From Salsipaludibacter sp038233055 (lineage in GTDB: Bacteria > Actinomycetota > Nitriliruptoria > Nitriliruptorales > Nitriliruptoraceae): a stretch of DNA of 51,849 bases. The stretch spans positions 1-51,849 of the forward strand of contig JBBSMS010000003.1 in the NCBI GenBank assembly GCA_038233055.1, in the 5' to 3' direction. The notes under the pieces were generated by a model. The model did not search any database, had not been told where the DNA came from, and saw only the letters and a program-made list of their open reading frames with translations. Shown here one piece after another: positions 16,725 through 25,669 of the stretch; position 1 is the stretch's first letter; every line of letters starts with the position of its first letter. The position numbers and the translations under genes were made by a program.

Positions 16725-18194
16725 ATGGCCATCGACTTCGCCGCGATCGCACCGGAACTGGTGCTGACCGCCACCGCGATCGTCGTGCTGCTCGTGGACC
16801 TCGTCCTGACCGGTGGGGCCAAGCAGTTGGTCAACCCGCTTGCCGGCATCGGTGCGCTGGTGGCAATCGGCTTCACCGTGGCGCTGTGGGGTGACGACCG
16901 CTCGACCTTCGGGGGCACCTTCGTCGTCAACGACTACGCGGTCGTGCTGAAACTGATCTTCCTGGTGTCGTTGCTGGCGATCCTGGGCATCTCGTGGCGC
17001 TACTTCGCCGAGAACCGGTTCTTCCAGGGCGAGTACTACTTCCTGTTGCTGGTCAGTTTCCTCGGGATGCTGATCATGCCGTCGGCGCGTGACCTGCTGC
17101 TGCTGTTCGTGGCGCTGGAGACCGTGTCCATCCCCGGGTTCGTGATGGCCGGGCTGCGCAAGCGCGACCTCTACTCGTCCGAGGCCGCGATCAAGTTCTT
17201 CCTGATCGGGGTGCTGTCCGTCGCGCTGATGCTGTTCGGCATCTCGATGATGTACGGGTTCACCGGCACCACGTCGCTCACCGGCATCGCCCAGGCGCTG
17301 GGGCAGTGGGGCTCGTCGCCGCCGCCGTTGCTGCTGGCCAGCCTGATGCTGATCATTGTCGGCTTCGGGTTCAAGATCTCGGCCGTCCCATTCCACTTCT
17401 GGGCGCCCGACACCTATGCCGGCGCGCCCATCCCGGTCGCGGCGATGCTGGCCGTTGCCTCCAAGACCGCCGGGTTCGCCGGGCTGATCGCGGTCACTTT
17501 CATCGCCTTCGAACCGTACGCCGAGGTGTGGGCGCCGGCCCTGGGCGTGCTGGCGATCCTCACGATGTCGCTGGGCAACCTGGTCGCGCTGCAGCAGCGT
17601 GACATGGTGCGCCTGCTGGCGTGGTCGTCGGTGGCGCAGGCGGGCTACATGCTGATCCCGTTCGGGTTGGCCGCGTCGGGTGTCGCCGACGTCAACGAGG
17701 CCGCCGTCCAGGCCACGGTCTTCTACATCGCCGCCTACACCCTGCCCAACATCGGGGCCTTCGGCGTGCTGGTCGCGGTCAACCGCCGCACCGGCTACCG
17801 CTCGATCGAGGACTTCGCCGGGCTGGGCTCGCGCCATCCGTTCATGGCGATGGCGATGACGACCTTCCTGCTGTCGCTGGGTGGGGCGCCGCCGACGGTG
17901 GGGCTGTGGGCCAAGTTCGCGATCGTCCAGGCGGGTGCGCGGGCCGGGGACACGCTTGCCTACGCGCTGCTGTTCTTCCTGATCATCAACTCGGTGATCG
18001 CCTTCTTCTACTACCTCAAGGTGGTCTGGGTCATGTGGATGACCGAGCCCGAGCACGAGCTCAAGCCGGTCACGCCCGGCGTGAACCTGTCGCTGGTCAC
18101 GGCCGCGCTGGTGTTCGGCACCGTGCTGCTGTTCCTGCTCCCCGGCCTGATCTCGGACGCCACCGCGGCCACCGACCTGGTCGCCGGCCTGTAG
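16725..18194 (+). CDS. nuoN: NADH-quinone oxidoreductase subunit N
   Basis: A 489-residue antiporter-like subunit, last gene of the nuo operon. Typical stretches are LFVALETVSIPGFVMAG (proton-path Glu), FGFKISAVPFHFWAPDTYAGAP (Lys and broken helix) and RLLAWSSVAQAGYML. Length fits the family. The 93-nt gap before it carries only a weak imperfect hairpin. No convincing terminator follows it; the next gene starts 180 nt later. Confidence 0.95.
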   Translation: MAIDFAAIAPELVLTATAIVVLLVDLVLTGGAKQLVNPLAGIGALVAIGFTVALWGDDRSTFGGTFVVNDYAVVLKLIFLVSLLAILGISWRYFAENRFFQGEYYFLLLVSFLGMLIMPSARDLLLLFVALETVSIPGFVMAGLRKRDLYSSEAAIKFFLIGVLSVALMLFGISMMYGFTGTTSLTGIAQALGQWGSSPPPLLLASLMLIIVGFGFKISAVPFHFWAPDTYAGAPIPVAAMLAVASKTAGFAGLIAVTFIAFEPYAEVWAPALGVLAILTMSLGNLVALQQRDMVRLLAWSSVAQAGYMLIPFGLAASGVADVNEAAVQATVFYIAAYTLPNIGAFGVLVAVNRRTGYRSIEDFAGLGSRHPFMAMAMTTFLLSLGGAPPTVGLWAKFAIVQAGARAGDTLAYALLFFLIINSVIAFFYYLKVVWVMWMTEPEHELKPVTPGVNLSLVTAALVFGTVLLFLLPGLISDATAATDLVAGL

Positions 18195-18373
18195 GACTGG
18201 CCGGGCCGGACTCGACGCTTGGGGCGGTGGCGTCGGACGGTATGCGTCCGGTCTGGCGCGGCGTGGGGACGCGTGCTGGCGGCCGCGTACCGGCCACGGG
18301 CGGGTCTGCACGCAACCTCCGTCGGCGAAGCGGCGTCGAACGGGGGCCCGCACCCACTGGAGACCTCGTGCCC

Positions 18374-19186
18374 ATGCCAACTCGCCCACCCACCCTGGCG
18401 ACGTGCCTGGCGATCGCCGGCCTCACCGTTGGTGTCGTGGCCTGCAGCCCCCAGTCAAAACCGTCGGCTGCGGCCACCACCGCGGCCGCCGGGACCGCTG
18501 GGGGTGCGGTCGCGGCCCAGCCCGTACAGGACTTGGGGGCCGACGGGGCCGTCGACGGCGTCGGCGATCAGGTCCGGGTCGTCGGCTCCGGCATCGCGAC
18601 CGCCGTCTCGGACGTGCTTGAGGCCGAGCTGTCGATGCAGGTGTCTCGCCCGTCGGTCGACGAGGCCCTGGCTGACTCCAGCGAGCGCATCGCCGCCGTG
18701 CTGGACGCGCTGGTCGGGGCCGGCGTGCCCGAGGAGGACGTCCAGACCCGCAACATCGGCGTGTCCGCGAAGCGATCGCGCAACGGCGACGGCCCGCGCG
18801 AGATCACCGGCTACCGGGCGACAAACGACCTGTCCGTGCGCGTGGCCGACCTCGACACGGCTGGCGAGGTGCTGGCTGCCGCCGCCGATGCCGGTGGCAA
18901 CGCGTTGCGCATCCAGGGGGTGCGACTGGTCGTCGAGGACGACTCGGCGCCACGGACCGAGGCCCGAGGCGCCGCCGTCGCCGATGCCCGTGCAGAGACG
19001 CTCGCGGAGGCGGCCGGTCGCTCGCTCGGCGAGTTGGCGCTGGTGTCCGAGGGCTCGTTCCCGGGGCCGGAGTACCGGTCCTTCGACTCCGCGGAAGCGT
19101 CGGCCGCGTTCGACGGTGAGGTCCCCATCGCGCGCGGGGAACAGGACGTCACGGTCACCGTGACCACGGTGTGGCGCCTGGAGTGA
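18374..19186 (+). CDS. SIMPL-domain (DUF541) lipoprotein
   Basis: A 270-residue exported lipoprotein. The N-terminus has a signal peptide ending in a lipobox (LTVGVVACS), so Cys near residue 24 would be lipidated. An Ala/Gly-rich linker follows and then a SIMPL domain of about 210 residues: VVGSGIATAVSDVLEAELSM, a middle IGVSAKRS region, and the C-terminal strand (QDVTVTVTTVWRLE). SIMPL proteins are periplasmic or surface proteins of poorly known function. The start could also be GTG 18368, six nt earlier; GGAGA at 18359-18363 is better spaced for the ATG. It is separate from nuo functionally, although it follows in the same direction. Confidence 0.85.
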   Translation: MPTRPPTLATCLAIAGLTVGVVACSPQSKPSAAATTAAAGTAGGAVAAQPVQDLGADGAVDGVGDQVRVVGSGIATAVSDVLEAELSMQVSRPSVDEALADSSERIAAVLDALVGAGVPEEDVQTRNIGVSAKRSRNGDGPREITGYRATNDLSVRVADLDTAGEVLAAAADAGGNALRIQGVRLVVEDDSAPRTEARGAAVADARAETLAEAAGRSLGELALVSEGSFPGPEYRSFDSAEASAAFDGEVPIARGEQDVTVTVTTVWRLE

Positions 19187-19245
19187 CCCGGCCGCGACCG
19201 TCGCGGCGAACAGGTTCGCCCCCGTACCAACCTCGCCGCTCGACA

Positions 19246-19320
19246 GTCACCACTCCGGGGATGCCCAGACCCTCCAGCGGCGTAGACGAAGACCGCCGTG
19301 TCCCACAGGAAACGCGTCAC
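19246..19320 (-). pseudogene. VapC-like PIN toxin, N-terminal remnant
   Basis: The GTG at 19318-19320 overlaps the antitoxin stop (GTGA), the classic toxin-antitoxin junction. The first codons read TRFLWDTAVFVYAAGGSGHP, the start of a PIN ribonuclease with its first catalytic Asp. After about 25 residues the similarity stops, and the frame runs into the 3' end of the SIMPL gene. The other acidic residues needed for catalysis are absent, so no active toxin can be made. Confidence 0.6.
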
Positions 19321-19577
19321 GGGCTCGTGTCGAGGGGGGCGATGTCGGCCAGGAGGTCGCCCCGGAGGTCGTCCCATTTCCCCCAGTCGATCGGCTCTGC
19401 CTCGAGCAGGAGATCCCCGGCTGCCGTCCGGTCGAGGTGAGAGTCGCCCGGCAGAAGGCGATCGATCGCGTCGCGCACCACGGAGGCGACGGAGCCACCT
19501 CGGCGATCGGCTTCGCGCTCGACGCGACGATACTGGTCGTCATCGACGAGGATCTGCACACGCCGGCTGAGGGACAT
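19317..19577 (-). CDS. VapB-like ribbon-helix-helix antitoxin
   Basis: An 86-residue protein with an N-terminal ribbon-helix-helix: RRVQILVDDDQYRRVEREADRRGGSVASVVRDAIDRLL in outline, then an acidic C-terminal tail (DWGKWDDLRGDLLADIAPL) of the kind that wraps around a PIN toxin. A -10-like TACGAT (19584-19589, minus strand) ends 6 nt before the ATG at 19577, so the mRNA is probably leaderless; an ATG at 19583 would overlap the expected transcription start less well. Its partner toxin has been cut down to a stub, so this is an orphan antitoxin. It might still bind DNA. Confidence 0.75.
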   Translation of the reverse strand: MSLSRRVQILVDDDQYRRVEREADRRGGSVASVVRDAIDRLLPGDSHLDRTAAGDLLLEAEPIDWGKWDDLRGDLLADIAPLDTSP

Positions 19578-19830
19578 GTGCATATCGTAGCAGGACCCCC
19601 CGCACCGCCAGTGGGCGGAGCGCCGACCGTCGACCATGCGCGTGTGGATCCCCACTGCCTGACAGCCGATGTCGGGGGCTGTCTCGGTGACGACGGCCAC
19701 GCGTGCAGCGGCGTGATGTGGCCCGAATTCGCGGACGCGGCCAAGACTCCGGACACCTAGTCTGCGCGGGGTCGCGTACCGTCCCGCGAGTTGACTGCAC
19801 AACCATCGAATCGCCACGACAGGAGTCTGT
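19578..19830. promoter_or_regulatory. divergent promoter region between antitoxin and mannonate dehydratase
   Basis: About 250 nt. On the minus strand TACGAT (19584-19589) fits a leaderless antitoxin promoter. On the plus strand TAGTCT at 19758-19763 is a reasonable -10 for the gene at 19831 and matches the -10 in front of the iolE-like gene. No copy of the LacI-type operator is seen here. Confidence 0.4.
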
Positions 19831-20859
19831 GTGCAACTGGCTTTCCGTTGGTACGGCGAGACCGACCCCGTCCCGGTCCGCCACATCGCCCAGATCCCCG
19901 GTGTCCGCACCGTGGTTGCCTCCCTGTACGACGTCCCCCCGGGTGTTGCCTGGGATCGCGAGCAGGTGCTTGCGGTGAAGGCCGCCATCGAGGAGGTCGG
20001 GCTCACCTTCGACATCGTCGAGAGCGTGCCCGTCCACGAGGACATCAAGCTCGGACGGGACACCCGCGACGACCTGTTCGCGACCTACTGCCGGGACCTC
20101 ACCCTTCTCGGCGAGGTCGGGGTCTCCGTCGTGGCCTACAACTTCATCCCCCTGTACGACTGGCTGCGAACGGATCTCGCCCTGGAACTGCCGGACGGCT
20201 CCACGGCCCTCGCATACGACGAGTCCGAGCTGCCACCCGAGATCGACCCGTGGGCCGAGGGCTGGCCGGCCTATCCACCTCGCGTGGAGCCGATCGACGA
20301 CCTGCGGCGGGCCTATCGCGACATGGACAAGGCGACACTCCGCGAGCACCTCGTGACCTTCCTCGAGGCCATCGTGCCGACGGCCGAGGCGGCCGGTGTG
20401 CGATTGGCGATCCATCCGGACGACCCGCCCTGGTCGGTCTTCGGGATTCCCCGGGTCGCGACCGACCGCGACGACCTCTCGTTCCTCCTCGACGCGGTCC
20501 CGTCGCCCGCCAACGGTCTCACGTTGTGCGTTGGCTCCCTGGGTGCGTCCCCCACCAACGACGTCGTGGCGATGGCGGCGGAGTTCCACGACCGGACCCA
20601 CTTCGTCCACGCACGCAACGTGGCGCACGTCGGTCCACGGCACTTCCACGAAGTGGCCCATCCGCCGGAGTACGGCGACGTCGACCTGGTCGCGGTCCTG
20701 GGGGCATTGCATGAACGTGGGTGGTCGGGCTTCGTGCGGCCGGACCACGGCCGGATGATCTGGGGCGAGCAGGGCAAGCCGGGGTACGGGCTGTACGACC
20801 GCGCGCTCGGGGCGTCGTTCCTCAACGGCGTCTGGCACGGGCTGGATGCCCGCCCCTGA
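19831..20859 (+). CDS. uxuA: D-mannonate dehydratase
   Basis: A 342-residue enzyme that dehydrates D-mannonate to 2-keto-3-deoxy-D-gluconate, a step in hexuronate breakdown. The N-terminus FRWYGETDPV...HIAQIPGV, the ESVPVHEDIKLG motif, VVAYNFIPLYDW and the metal-site segments AIHPDDPP, LCVGSLG, HARNV and RPDHGRMIW are all family marks. Length is at the lower end of the usual 345-395. Starts at GTG with AGGAG 7 nt upstream. It is monocistronic, ending near a truncated SDR gene; UxuA partners elsewhere are often SDR mannonate oxidoreductases, which makes that remnant suggestive. Confidence 0.9.
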   Translation: MQLAFRWYGETDPVPVRHIAQIPGVRTVVASLYDVPPGVAWDREQVLAVKAAIEEVGLTFDIVESVPVHEDIKLGRDTRDDLFATYCRDLTLLGEVGVSVVAYNFIPLYDWLRTDLALELPDGSTALAYDESELPPEIDPWAEGWPAYPPRVEPIDDLRRAYRDMDKATLREHLVTFLEAIVPTAEAAGVRLAIHPDDPPWSVFGIPRVATDRDDLSFLLDAVPSPANGLTLCVGSLGASPTNDVVAMAAEFHDRTHFVHARNVAHVGPRHFHEVAHPPEYGDVDLVAVLGALHERGWSGFVRPDHGRMIWGEQGKPGYGLYDRALGASFLNGVWHGLDARP

Positions 20860-20958
20860 TAGCACCGTTCGTTGGTTCTGGGGATCTCGGGCCCTGAACG
20901 CCAATCTCGCCGAACTCCTTGCGCTTGACCACGAGTCTTGTAGGATGTTTGCGGTCTG

Positions 20959-20972
20959 TTGGAGCGTTCCAA
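20959..20972. promoter_or_regulatory. LacI-type operator, copy 1
   Basis: TTGGAGCGTTCCAA, an exact copy of the 14-bp site found four times in this island. It has dyad symmetry around a central CG, as LacI-family operators do. It follows a TAGGAT -10 by 12 nt but no intact gene lies downstream before the next operator. Confidence 0.75.
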
Positions 20973-21000
20973 CGGACTGCATCCGGACACGCGGACGCCG

Positions 21001-21195
21001 GTCCCCAAGTTCACTCGCGAGTTCAGCCACCTCCTCGTCGGACACCCCGCAGGCAGCCACTGATGCTCCGCGGTCGACCAACAGGCGGGTCGTCGCGGCC
21101 CCGATGCCGGCCGTGCCACCCGTCACGATGGCGCGCCGTCCGGCGAACTCGTCCTCGGCGGCGCGGGCGGTGCCGCGGGTCAGGATCTCGCTCAT
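21001..21195 (-). pseudogene. short-chain dehydrogenase, N-terminal remnant
   Basis: From the ATG at 21193-21195 the minus strand encodes 65 residues of a classical SDR: RRAIVTGGTAGIGAATTRLLVDRG contains the TGGxxGIG cofactor loop, followed by SVAACGVSDEEVAELASEL. A ribosome site (CGGAG) precedes it. After residue 65 the similarity ends although the frame stays open, and the catalytic Tyr-x-x-x-Lys half is gone. It is transcribed divergently from the iolE-like operon and may once have been the oxidoreductase partner of uxuA or of the inositol genes. Confidence 0.65.
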
Positions 21196-21316
21196 CTGTC
21201 GGCTCCGTTCGGCGGCAGCCCCGCCGACGTCGAGGCGTCCGGCGCCGTGACTCCGGGGTGGGCGGCTCGTGCGATTGGGGGTTGACTTCCCGGGAGGGGC
21301 CTGCGCTAGTCTAGCG

Positions 21317-21330
21317 TTGGAGCGTTCCAA
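21317..21330. promoter_or_regulatory. LacI-type operator, copy 2 (iolE-like/ABC transporter operon)
   Basis: TTGGAGCGTTCCAA begins 5 nt after the -10 candidate TAGTCT (21307-21312), so it would cover the transcription start of the operon at 21379. A -35 TTGACT lies at 21282-21287 with a long 19-nt spacer. Binding here would block initiation. Confidence 0.85.
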
Positions 21331-21378
21331 GGCGAACGCCCCCTTGTCTCCGTCCCGCGACCGACACAAGGCCGACCG

Positions 21379-22314
21379 ATGGCCGAGGACCACCCGTTGA
21401 CCGACGACGTCCTGATCGCGAATGCTCCGGTGAGTTTCGGTGTGTTCGAACTGACCGAGGCGGCGGACGGGCTCCCGGGCCCAGACGAGGTGCTCGAGGC
21501 GATCGCCTCCTCTGGCTACGCCGGCGTCGACCTGGGGCCGGTCGGGTACTTCGGTGACGCCGAGACCATCGCGGACAACCTCGCCAAGCACGGTCTTGCG
21601 CTGTGTGGGGGCTGGGTCGACCTGCACCTCGCGACCGGGGACGGCTTCGACGACGACCTCGCCACGCTCGACCGTGCCCTGGACGTGTTCGAGGCCGCAG
21701 CCGAGACCGCGCCCCTCCCGCCTCGCCCGACACTGGCCGACTCGGGCGGCGGGGCCCGCCGCGCCCATCCGGGCGGTGGCGCGGACATGCCCGAGCTCCG
21801 CCTGGACGACTCCCAGTGGCGCGCATTCGCGGAACGTCTCGACGAGGCCGTCCACCGCTGCCATGACCGCGGCCTCGAGCCGACCTTCCACCACCACGTC
21901 TGCACCCACGTGGAGGCGCCCGCCGAGATCGAGCAACTGCTCGCGCATTCGGACGTGGATCTGTGCCTGGACACGGGTCACCTGGCGCTGGGCGCCGGCG
22001 ATCCGGTGCAGGCCGTGGACGACTGGTGGGATCGAATCAACCACTTGCACTTGAAGGACGTACACCTCGACGTCCTGAGCGAGGTCCGTGGGACCGGGGG
22101 CGACCAGCACGAGTTCTGGGCCCGGAATGCCTTCAGCGACCTTGGTGAGGGCGACGTCGACCTGGACGGTTTCCTGCAGGCCGTCAGTGATCGAGGCTAC
22201 CGGGGGTGGATCGTCGTGGAGCAGGACCACATCCCCGGAGCCACGACCGACCTCGCCCGACTCACCGAGGCGCAACACCGCAACCGTGCCTGGCTGTCCG
22301 ACCGCGGTTGGTGA
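21379..22314 (+). CDS. iolE: sugar phosphate isomerase/epimerase family protein, IolE-like (inosose dehydratase)
   Basis: A 311-residue TIM-barrel protein. The opening IANAPVSFGVFEL parallels the N-terminus of myo-inosose-2 dehydratase, and metal-site segments are recognisable: TFHHHVCTHVE, LCLDTGHLALG, HLHLKDVH, and the final WIVVEQDH. IolE converts scyllo-inosose to a diketo compound in inositol catabolism. Related epimerases of the same family share the fold, so the exact substrate is inferred from the neighbouring iolB, iolC and iolD genes controlled by the same operator. A short Gly/Pro-rich insertion (PPRPTLADSGGGARR) is unusual. First gene of the transporter operon. Confidence 0.75.
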   Translation: MAEDHPLTDDVLIANAPVSFGVFELTEAADGLPGPDEVLEAIASSGYAGVDLGPVGYFGDAETIADNLAKHGLALCGGWVDLHLATGDGFDDDLATLDRALDVFEAAAETAPLPPRPTLADSGGGARRAHPGGGADMPELRLDDSQWRAFAERLDEAVHRCHDRGLEPTFHHHVCTHVEAPAEIEQLLAHSDVDLCLDTGHLALGAGDPVQAVDDWWDRINHLHLKDVHLDVLSEVRGTGGDQHEFWARNAFSDLGEGDVDLDGFLQAVSDRGYRGWIVVEQDHIPGATTDLARLTEAQHRNRAWLSDRGW

Positions 22315-22347
22315 GCCTGACGATGACCGACAACAAGGATGTACGTG

Positions 22348-23829
22348 ATGAAGAACTGGACGAAGTTGGCAGCGACCGTGGCGGTCAGCGCGCTGGTGCT
22401 TGCCGGGTGTTCTGGTGAGGAGGCCGATCCCGGCACGACCGATCCGGGCACGACCGAACCCGACGCGACCACCGGAAGCCCGGATGGCACCGCAGCCCCC
22501 GACGACGACGGCACGTCGGCCGACCTCCCCGAGGGCCCGGTGACCCTGTCTATCAGCGAGAACGCGGCCGTCGGGGGGAAAAACGCTGCCACGGCGGAGT
22601 GGATCACCGAGGACGTCATCCCCAGCTTCGAGTCGATGATGGAGGAGCAGGGCGTCGACGTCACCGTCGAGTTCGTGCCGGCCGCCTCGGGCGACGAGGA
22701 CTACAAGACCCGGCTCGCGTTGGATCTGCGCTCTGGTGCAGGCCCCGACGTGATCGGGTTCGACCAGTTCTGGGTCGCCGAGTTCGACGCGGCGGACTAC
22801 GCCGCCCCCCTCGCCGAGATCGTCGGTCCGGAGATCGAGGACTGGGAAGGCTGGGACGCGATCCCCGAGGCGGTCCAGGGCAGCTTCGTGCTCAATGACC
22901 AGAAGTACGGGATCCCATTCGGCACCGACGGTCGGGTCATCTACTACCGCAAGGACCTGTTCGAACAGGCCGGACTCCCGACCGATTGGCAGCCCACGAG
23001 CTGGCAGGACATCATCGACGCCGGTCGCACGCTCCAGGAGGAACTGCCCGACGTTACGCCACTGCAGTTCAACGCCGGGGTGTCCTACGGCGAGGCGACG
23101 ACACTCCAGGGGTTCGTCCCGATCCTGCTCGGCGCAGGGGTCGAGCCCTACCAGGATGATGCCTGGACCGGTGCCACCGAGGCCATGACCCAGGCCCTGG
23201 GGTTCTACGACACCATCTTCGGGGAGGGGCTGGCGGACACCGACCTGCAGCTGCTCGCCAACGGTCGCGAGCAGTCCTTCGAACAGTTCGCCAACGGCCA
23301 GATCGCCGTCCTCGCCGAGGGGGACTACTTCTGGCGCAGCGTGATCGCCCCCGACGGTGGCCAGTTCCCGGTCGAGAACGTCGAGGACGTCGTCGGCTAC
23401 GCCAAGATCCCCGCGATGGAGCCGGGCGCCGGCATCCGGGGCCAGGACTTCGTCAGCGCCTCCGGTGGCACCGGCCGGATCCTCAACCCCAACACCGAGG
23501 CCCCGCAGGTCGCCTGGGAGCTGATGAAGTGGATGGGCTCCGAGGAGATGGTCAGCGCCTTCGCCGAGCGCGAGCCGCGGATCACCGCACGCACAGACGT
23601 CAACGAGACCGCCCTGCAGGACCAGCCCATGTTGCAGTTCATCTCCGACGAGGTGCTCCCGATCACGTGGTACCGACCGGGCTTCGAGACCTACCCACAG
23701 GTCTCGACGTTGATCCAGGAGACCGTCGAATCGGTCGCGCGCGATCGGGCCACGGCCGAGAAGGCTGCCAGCAGCTACGAGAGTGAGTTGCAGGGCATCG
23801 TCGGGGCCGACAACGTCAGTGGCGGCTGA
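22348..23829 (+). CDS. ABC transporter sugar-binding lipoprotein
   Basis: An extracellular solute-binding protein (family 1, MalE/UgpB type) of 493 residues. A lipoprotein signal ends at LVLAGCSGEE; a Thr/Asp/Pro-rich linker to about residue 65 would tether it to the membrane. The body shows the family features GKNAATAEWITEDVIPSFES, LRSGAGPDVIGFDQFW, YGIPFGTDGRVIYYRKDLFEQAG and a C-terminal WELMKWM. The ATG at 22348 has AAGGA nine nt upstream and is preferred to the ATG at 22339. It captures the ligand for the two permeases encoded next. The ligand is likely a carbohydrate; co-regulation with iol and mannosidase genes narrows it by inference only. Confidence 0.9.
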   Translation: MKNWTKLAATVAVSALVLAGCSGEEADPGTTDPGTTEPDATTGSPDGTAAPDDDGTSADLPEGPVTLSISENAAVGGKNAATAEWITEDVIPSFESMMEEQGVDVTVEFVPAASGDEDYKTRLALDLRSGAGPDVIGFDQFWVAEFDAADYAAPLAEIVGPEIEDWEGWDAIPEAVQGSFVLNDQKYGIPFGTDGRVIYYRKDLFEQAGLPTDWQPTSWQDIIDAGRTLQEELPDVTPLQFNAGVSYGEATTLQGFVPILLGAGVEPYQDDAWTGATEAMTQALGFYDTIFGEGLADTDLQLLANGREQSFEQFANGQIAVLAEGDYFWRSVIAPDGGQFPVENVEDVVGYAKIPAMEPGAGIRGQDFVSASGGTGRILNPNTEAPQVAWELMKWMGSEEMVSAFAEREPRITARTDVNETALQDQPMLQFISDEVLPITWYRPGFETYPQVSTLIQETVESVARDRATAEKAASSYESELQGIVGADNVSGG

Positions 23830-23910
23830 TCCGGGGCCCTGGGTGGGGCCGGCCCCGCCCACGCCCGTGACATCACTTGGCGGAGCACCACGACGGAGCG
23901 AGGGACCACG

Positions 23911-24816
23911 GTGGCAGACGACAGTCCGGACGATGGGCGCACGGGCGCCGAGGTCCTGGGCATCGGTGGCGCGAGCGCCTTCGTCGCCCCGGCCGTGGGT
24001 CTCATTGGCGTGTTCCTGTTGTTGCCGGCCCTGTGGACGCTCTACCTGGGGATCACCAACCTGGAGCTGACCGGGGTCGCGGCCGCCCAACCCGAGATCG
24101 TCGGGGTCGACAACTTCACCCGGGCGCTGTCCGACCCGGACTTCCACCACTCGTTGTGGGTGACCTTGGTCTTCGTGGCCGGGTCGGCCCTGCTCGGCCA
24201 GACCGTGCTCGGCCTGTGGCTCGCCTGGCTGGTGCGAAGGTGGCGTGGCTGGACACGCAGCCTGTTCGAGGTCCTGGTCATCATCGCCTGGATCATCCCC
24301 GCGTCGGTGGTGGCCTTCCTGTGGACGGCGTTCCTCGACGCCACCGGCGGCACGCTCAACGCGATCCTGCCCGGGTCCGTCCCATGGCTCATCGACTGGC
24401 CGCTGGCGTCGATCATCGTGTTCAACACCTGGCGGGGCGCGGCCTTCTCGATGTTGTTGTTCAGCGCGGCCCTGAACGCCATCCCGCCGTCGTACCTCGA
24501 GACGGCCCAGCTCGCCGGAGCGAATCTCGTCCAGCAGTGGCGCGACATTGTGCTTCCCACGATCAAGGGCCACATCCTGACCGCCCTGCTGCTCATCAGC
24601 CTGTGGACCTTCAACCTCTTCACCCCGTTCCTGATCACCGGCGGCGGTCCGGGCAACGCCACCGAGATCCTTCCGATCTATGTCTACCGACGCGCACTGC
24701 GGTTCGGGGAGTTGGGCTACGGCGCGGCGATCTCGGCGATCATGCTGGCCATCAACCTGCTGATCGCGCTGGTCTACCTGCGGCTCGCCGGTGGTCGTGG
24801 CCAGGAGCCAGCATGA
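23911..24816 (+). CDS. carbohydrate ABC transporter permease (MalF/UgpA type)
   Basis: A 301-residue inner-membrane permease with six helices. The ATPase-docking EAA loop reads ETAQLAGANLVQQWRDIVLP. The domain order is that of binding-protein-dependent carbohydrate importers. The GTG start is separated from the solute-binding gene by 81 nt; its stop overlaps the second permease start (ATGA). Confidence 0.92.
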   Translation: MADDSPDDGRTGAEVLGIGGASAFVAPAVGLIGVFLLLPALWTLYLGITNLELTGVAAAQPEIVGVDNFTRALSDPDFHHSLWVTLVFVAGSALLGQTVLGLWLAWLVRRWRGWTRSLFEVLVIIAWIIPASVVAFLWTAFLDATGGTLNAILPGSVPWLIDWPLASIIVFNTWRGAAFSMLLFSAALNAIPPSYLETAQLAGANLVQQWRDIVLPTIKGHILTALLLISLWTFNLFTPFLITGGGPGNATEILPIYVYRRALRFGELGYGAAISAIMLAINLLIALVYLRLAGGRGQEPA

Positions 24817-25669
24817 CCACCACCGCCACTTCCGACGACCGTTCGGGGATCGACACGTCGCGGACCATGCGCCGGATCGGCTTCGCGCTGATCGTCACGG
24901 TGATCGGCGCCTTTTTCGCGCTCCCACTCCTGTGGCTGCTCACCGCCCCGTTCGACGCCACGCCGGGCCTGTCCGTGTCGTGGCCCGACTGGACCCTGGC
25001 CAACTTCGTCGAGGTGTTCGACAACCCGCAGGCTGGCAGTGCCCTGCTCAACGCCATGGGAATGTCGGTGGCCACGGTGGTACTGGTGTGCGCGGCGGCG
25101 GCCATGGCCTCGTACGCGCTCTCGCGCGTCCAGATCCCGGGTCGGGACATCCTGCTGTACGTCATGCTGCTGCTGTCGTCCGTGGTGACCGGGACCGCGG
25201 CCATGGTGCCCATCTACCAGCTGCTGTTCTCGATGGGACTGATCAACACCTACACCGGGGTGGTGCTGATCCTCACGGGCGGACTGCTGCCGACCGGCAT
25301 CTTCATCCTGAAAGACTTCATGGACACGCTGCCCCGCAGCTACGAGGAATCGGCGCGCGTCTCAGGCGCGTCACCGTTCCAGGTCCTCAAGGACATCGTC
25401 ATCCCCGTGGTTCGGCCAGGGTTGGCCGTCATCGCGGTGTGGGTCTTCGTGCAGGCGTGGGGCAACTTCCTGATGCCGTTCATCCTGCTGCGCGACCCGG
25501 ACAAGCTGCCCGCAGCCGTCGTGATGTACCAGTTCTACACGTCCGGGGGGCAGGCGGACCTGCCCCTGATCGCGGCCTTCTCGCTGCTGTACTCGATCCC
25601 GGTCGTCCTGATGTACCTGTTCGTGAACAAGCGCTACGGGTTCCGCTTCTACGGAGGATTGAAGGGCTG

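Larger units (their letters stand above)
20860..21378. other. 519-nt region with SDR remnant and two LacI-type operators
   Basis: Between uxuA and the iolE-like gene there is no intact gene. It contains a plus-strand promoter-like pair (TTGCGC at 20919-20924, TAGGAT at 20941-20946) followed by an operator at 20959, then the antisense SDR remnant, then the promoter and operator of the next operon (TTGACT at 21282-21287, TAGTCT at 21307-21312, operator at 21317). The first promoter now drives nothing recognisable. Confidence 0.6.

Noticed and set aside
19540..24573. A 1677-codon minus-strand open frame
   Set aside because: It is the complement of uxuA, iolE-like and the binding-protein gene; the open frame follows from GC-rich codon use. 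Only the short SDR and antitoxin pieces inside the region are real homologies.
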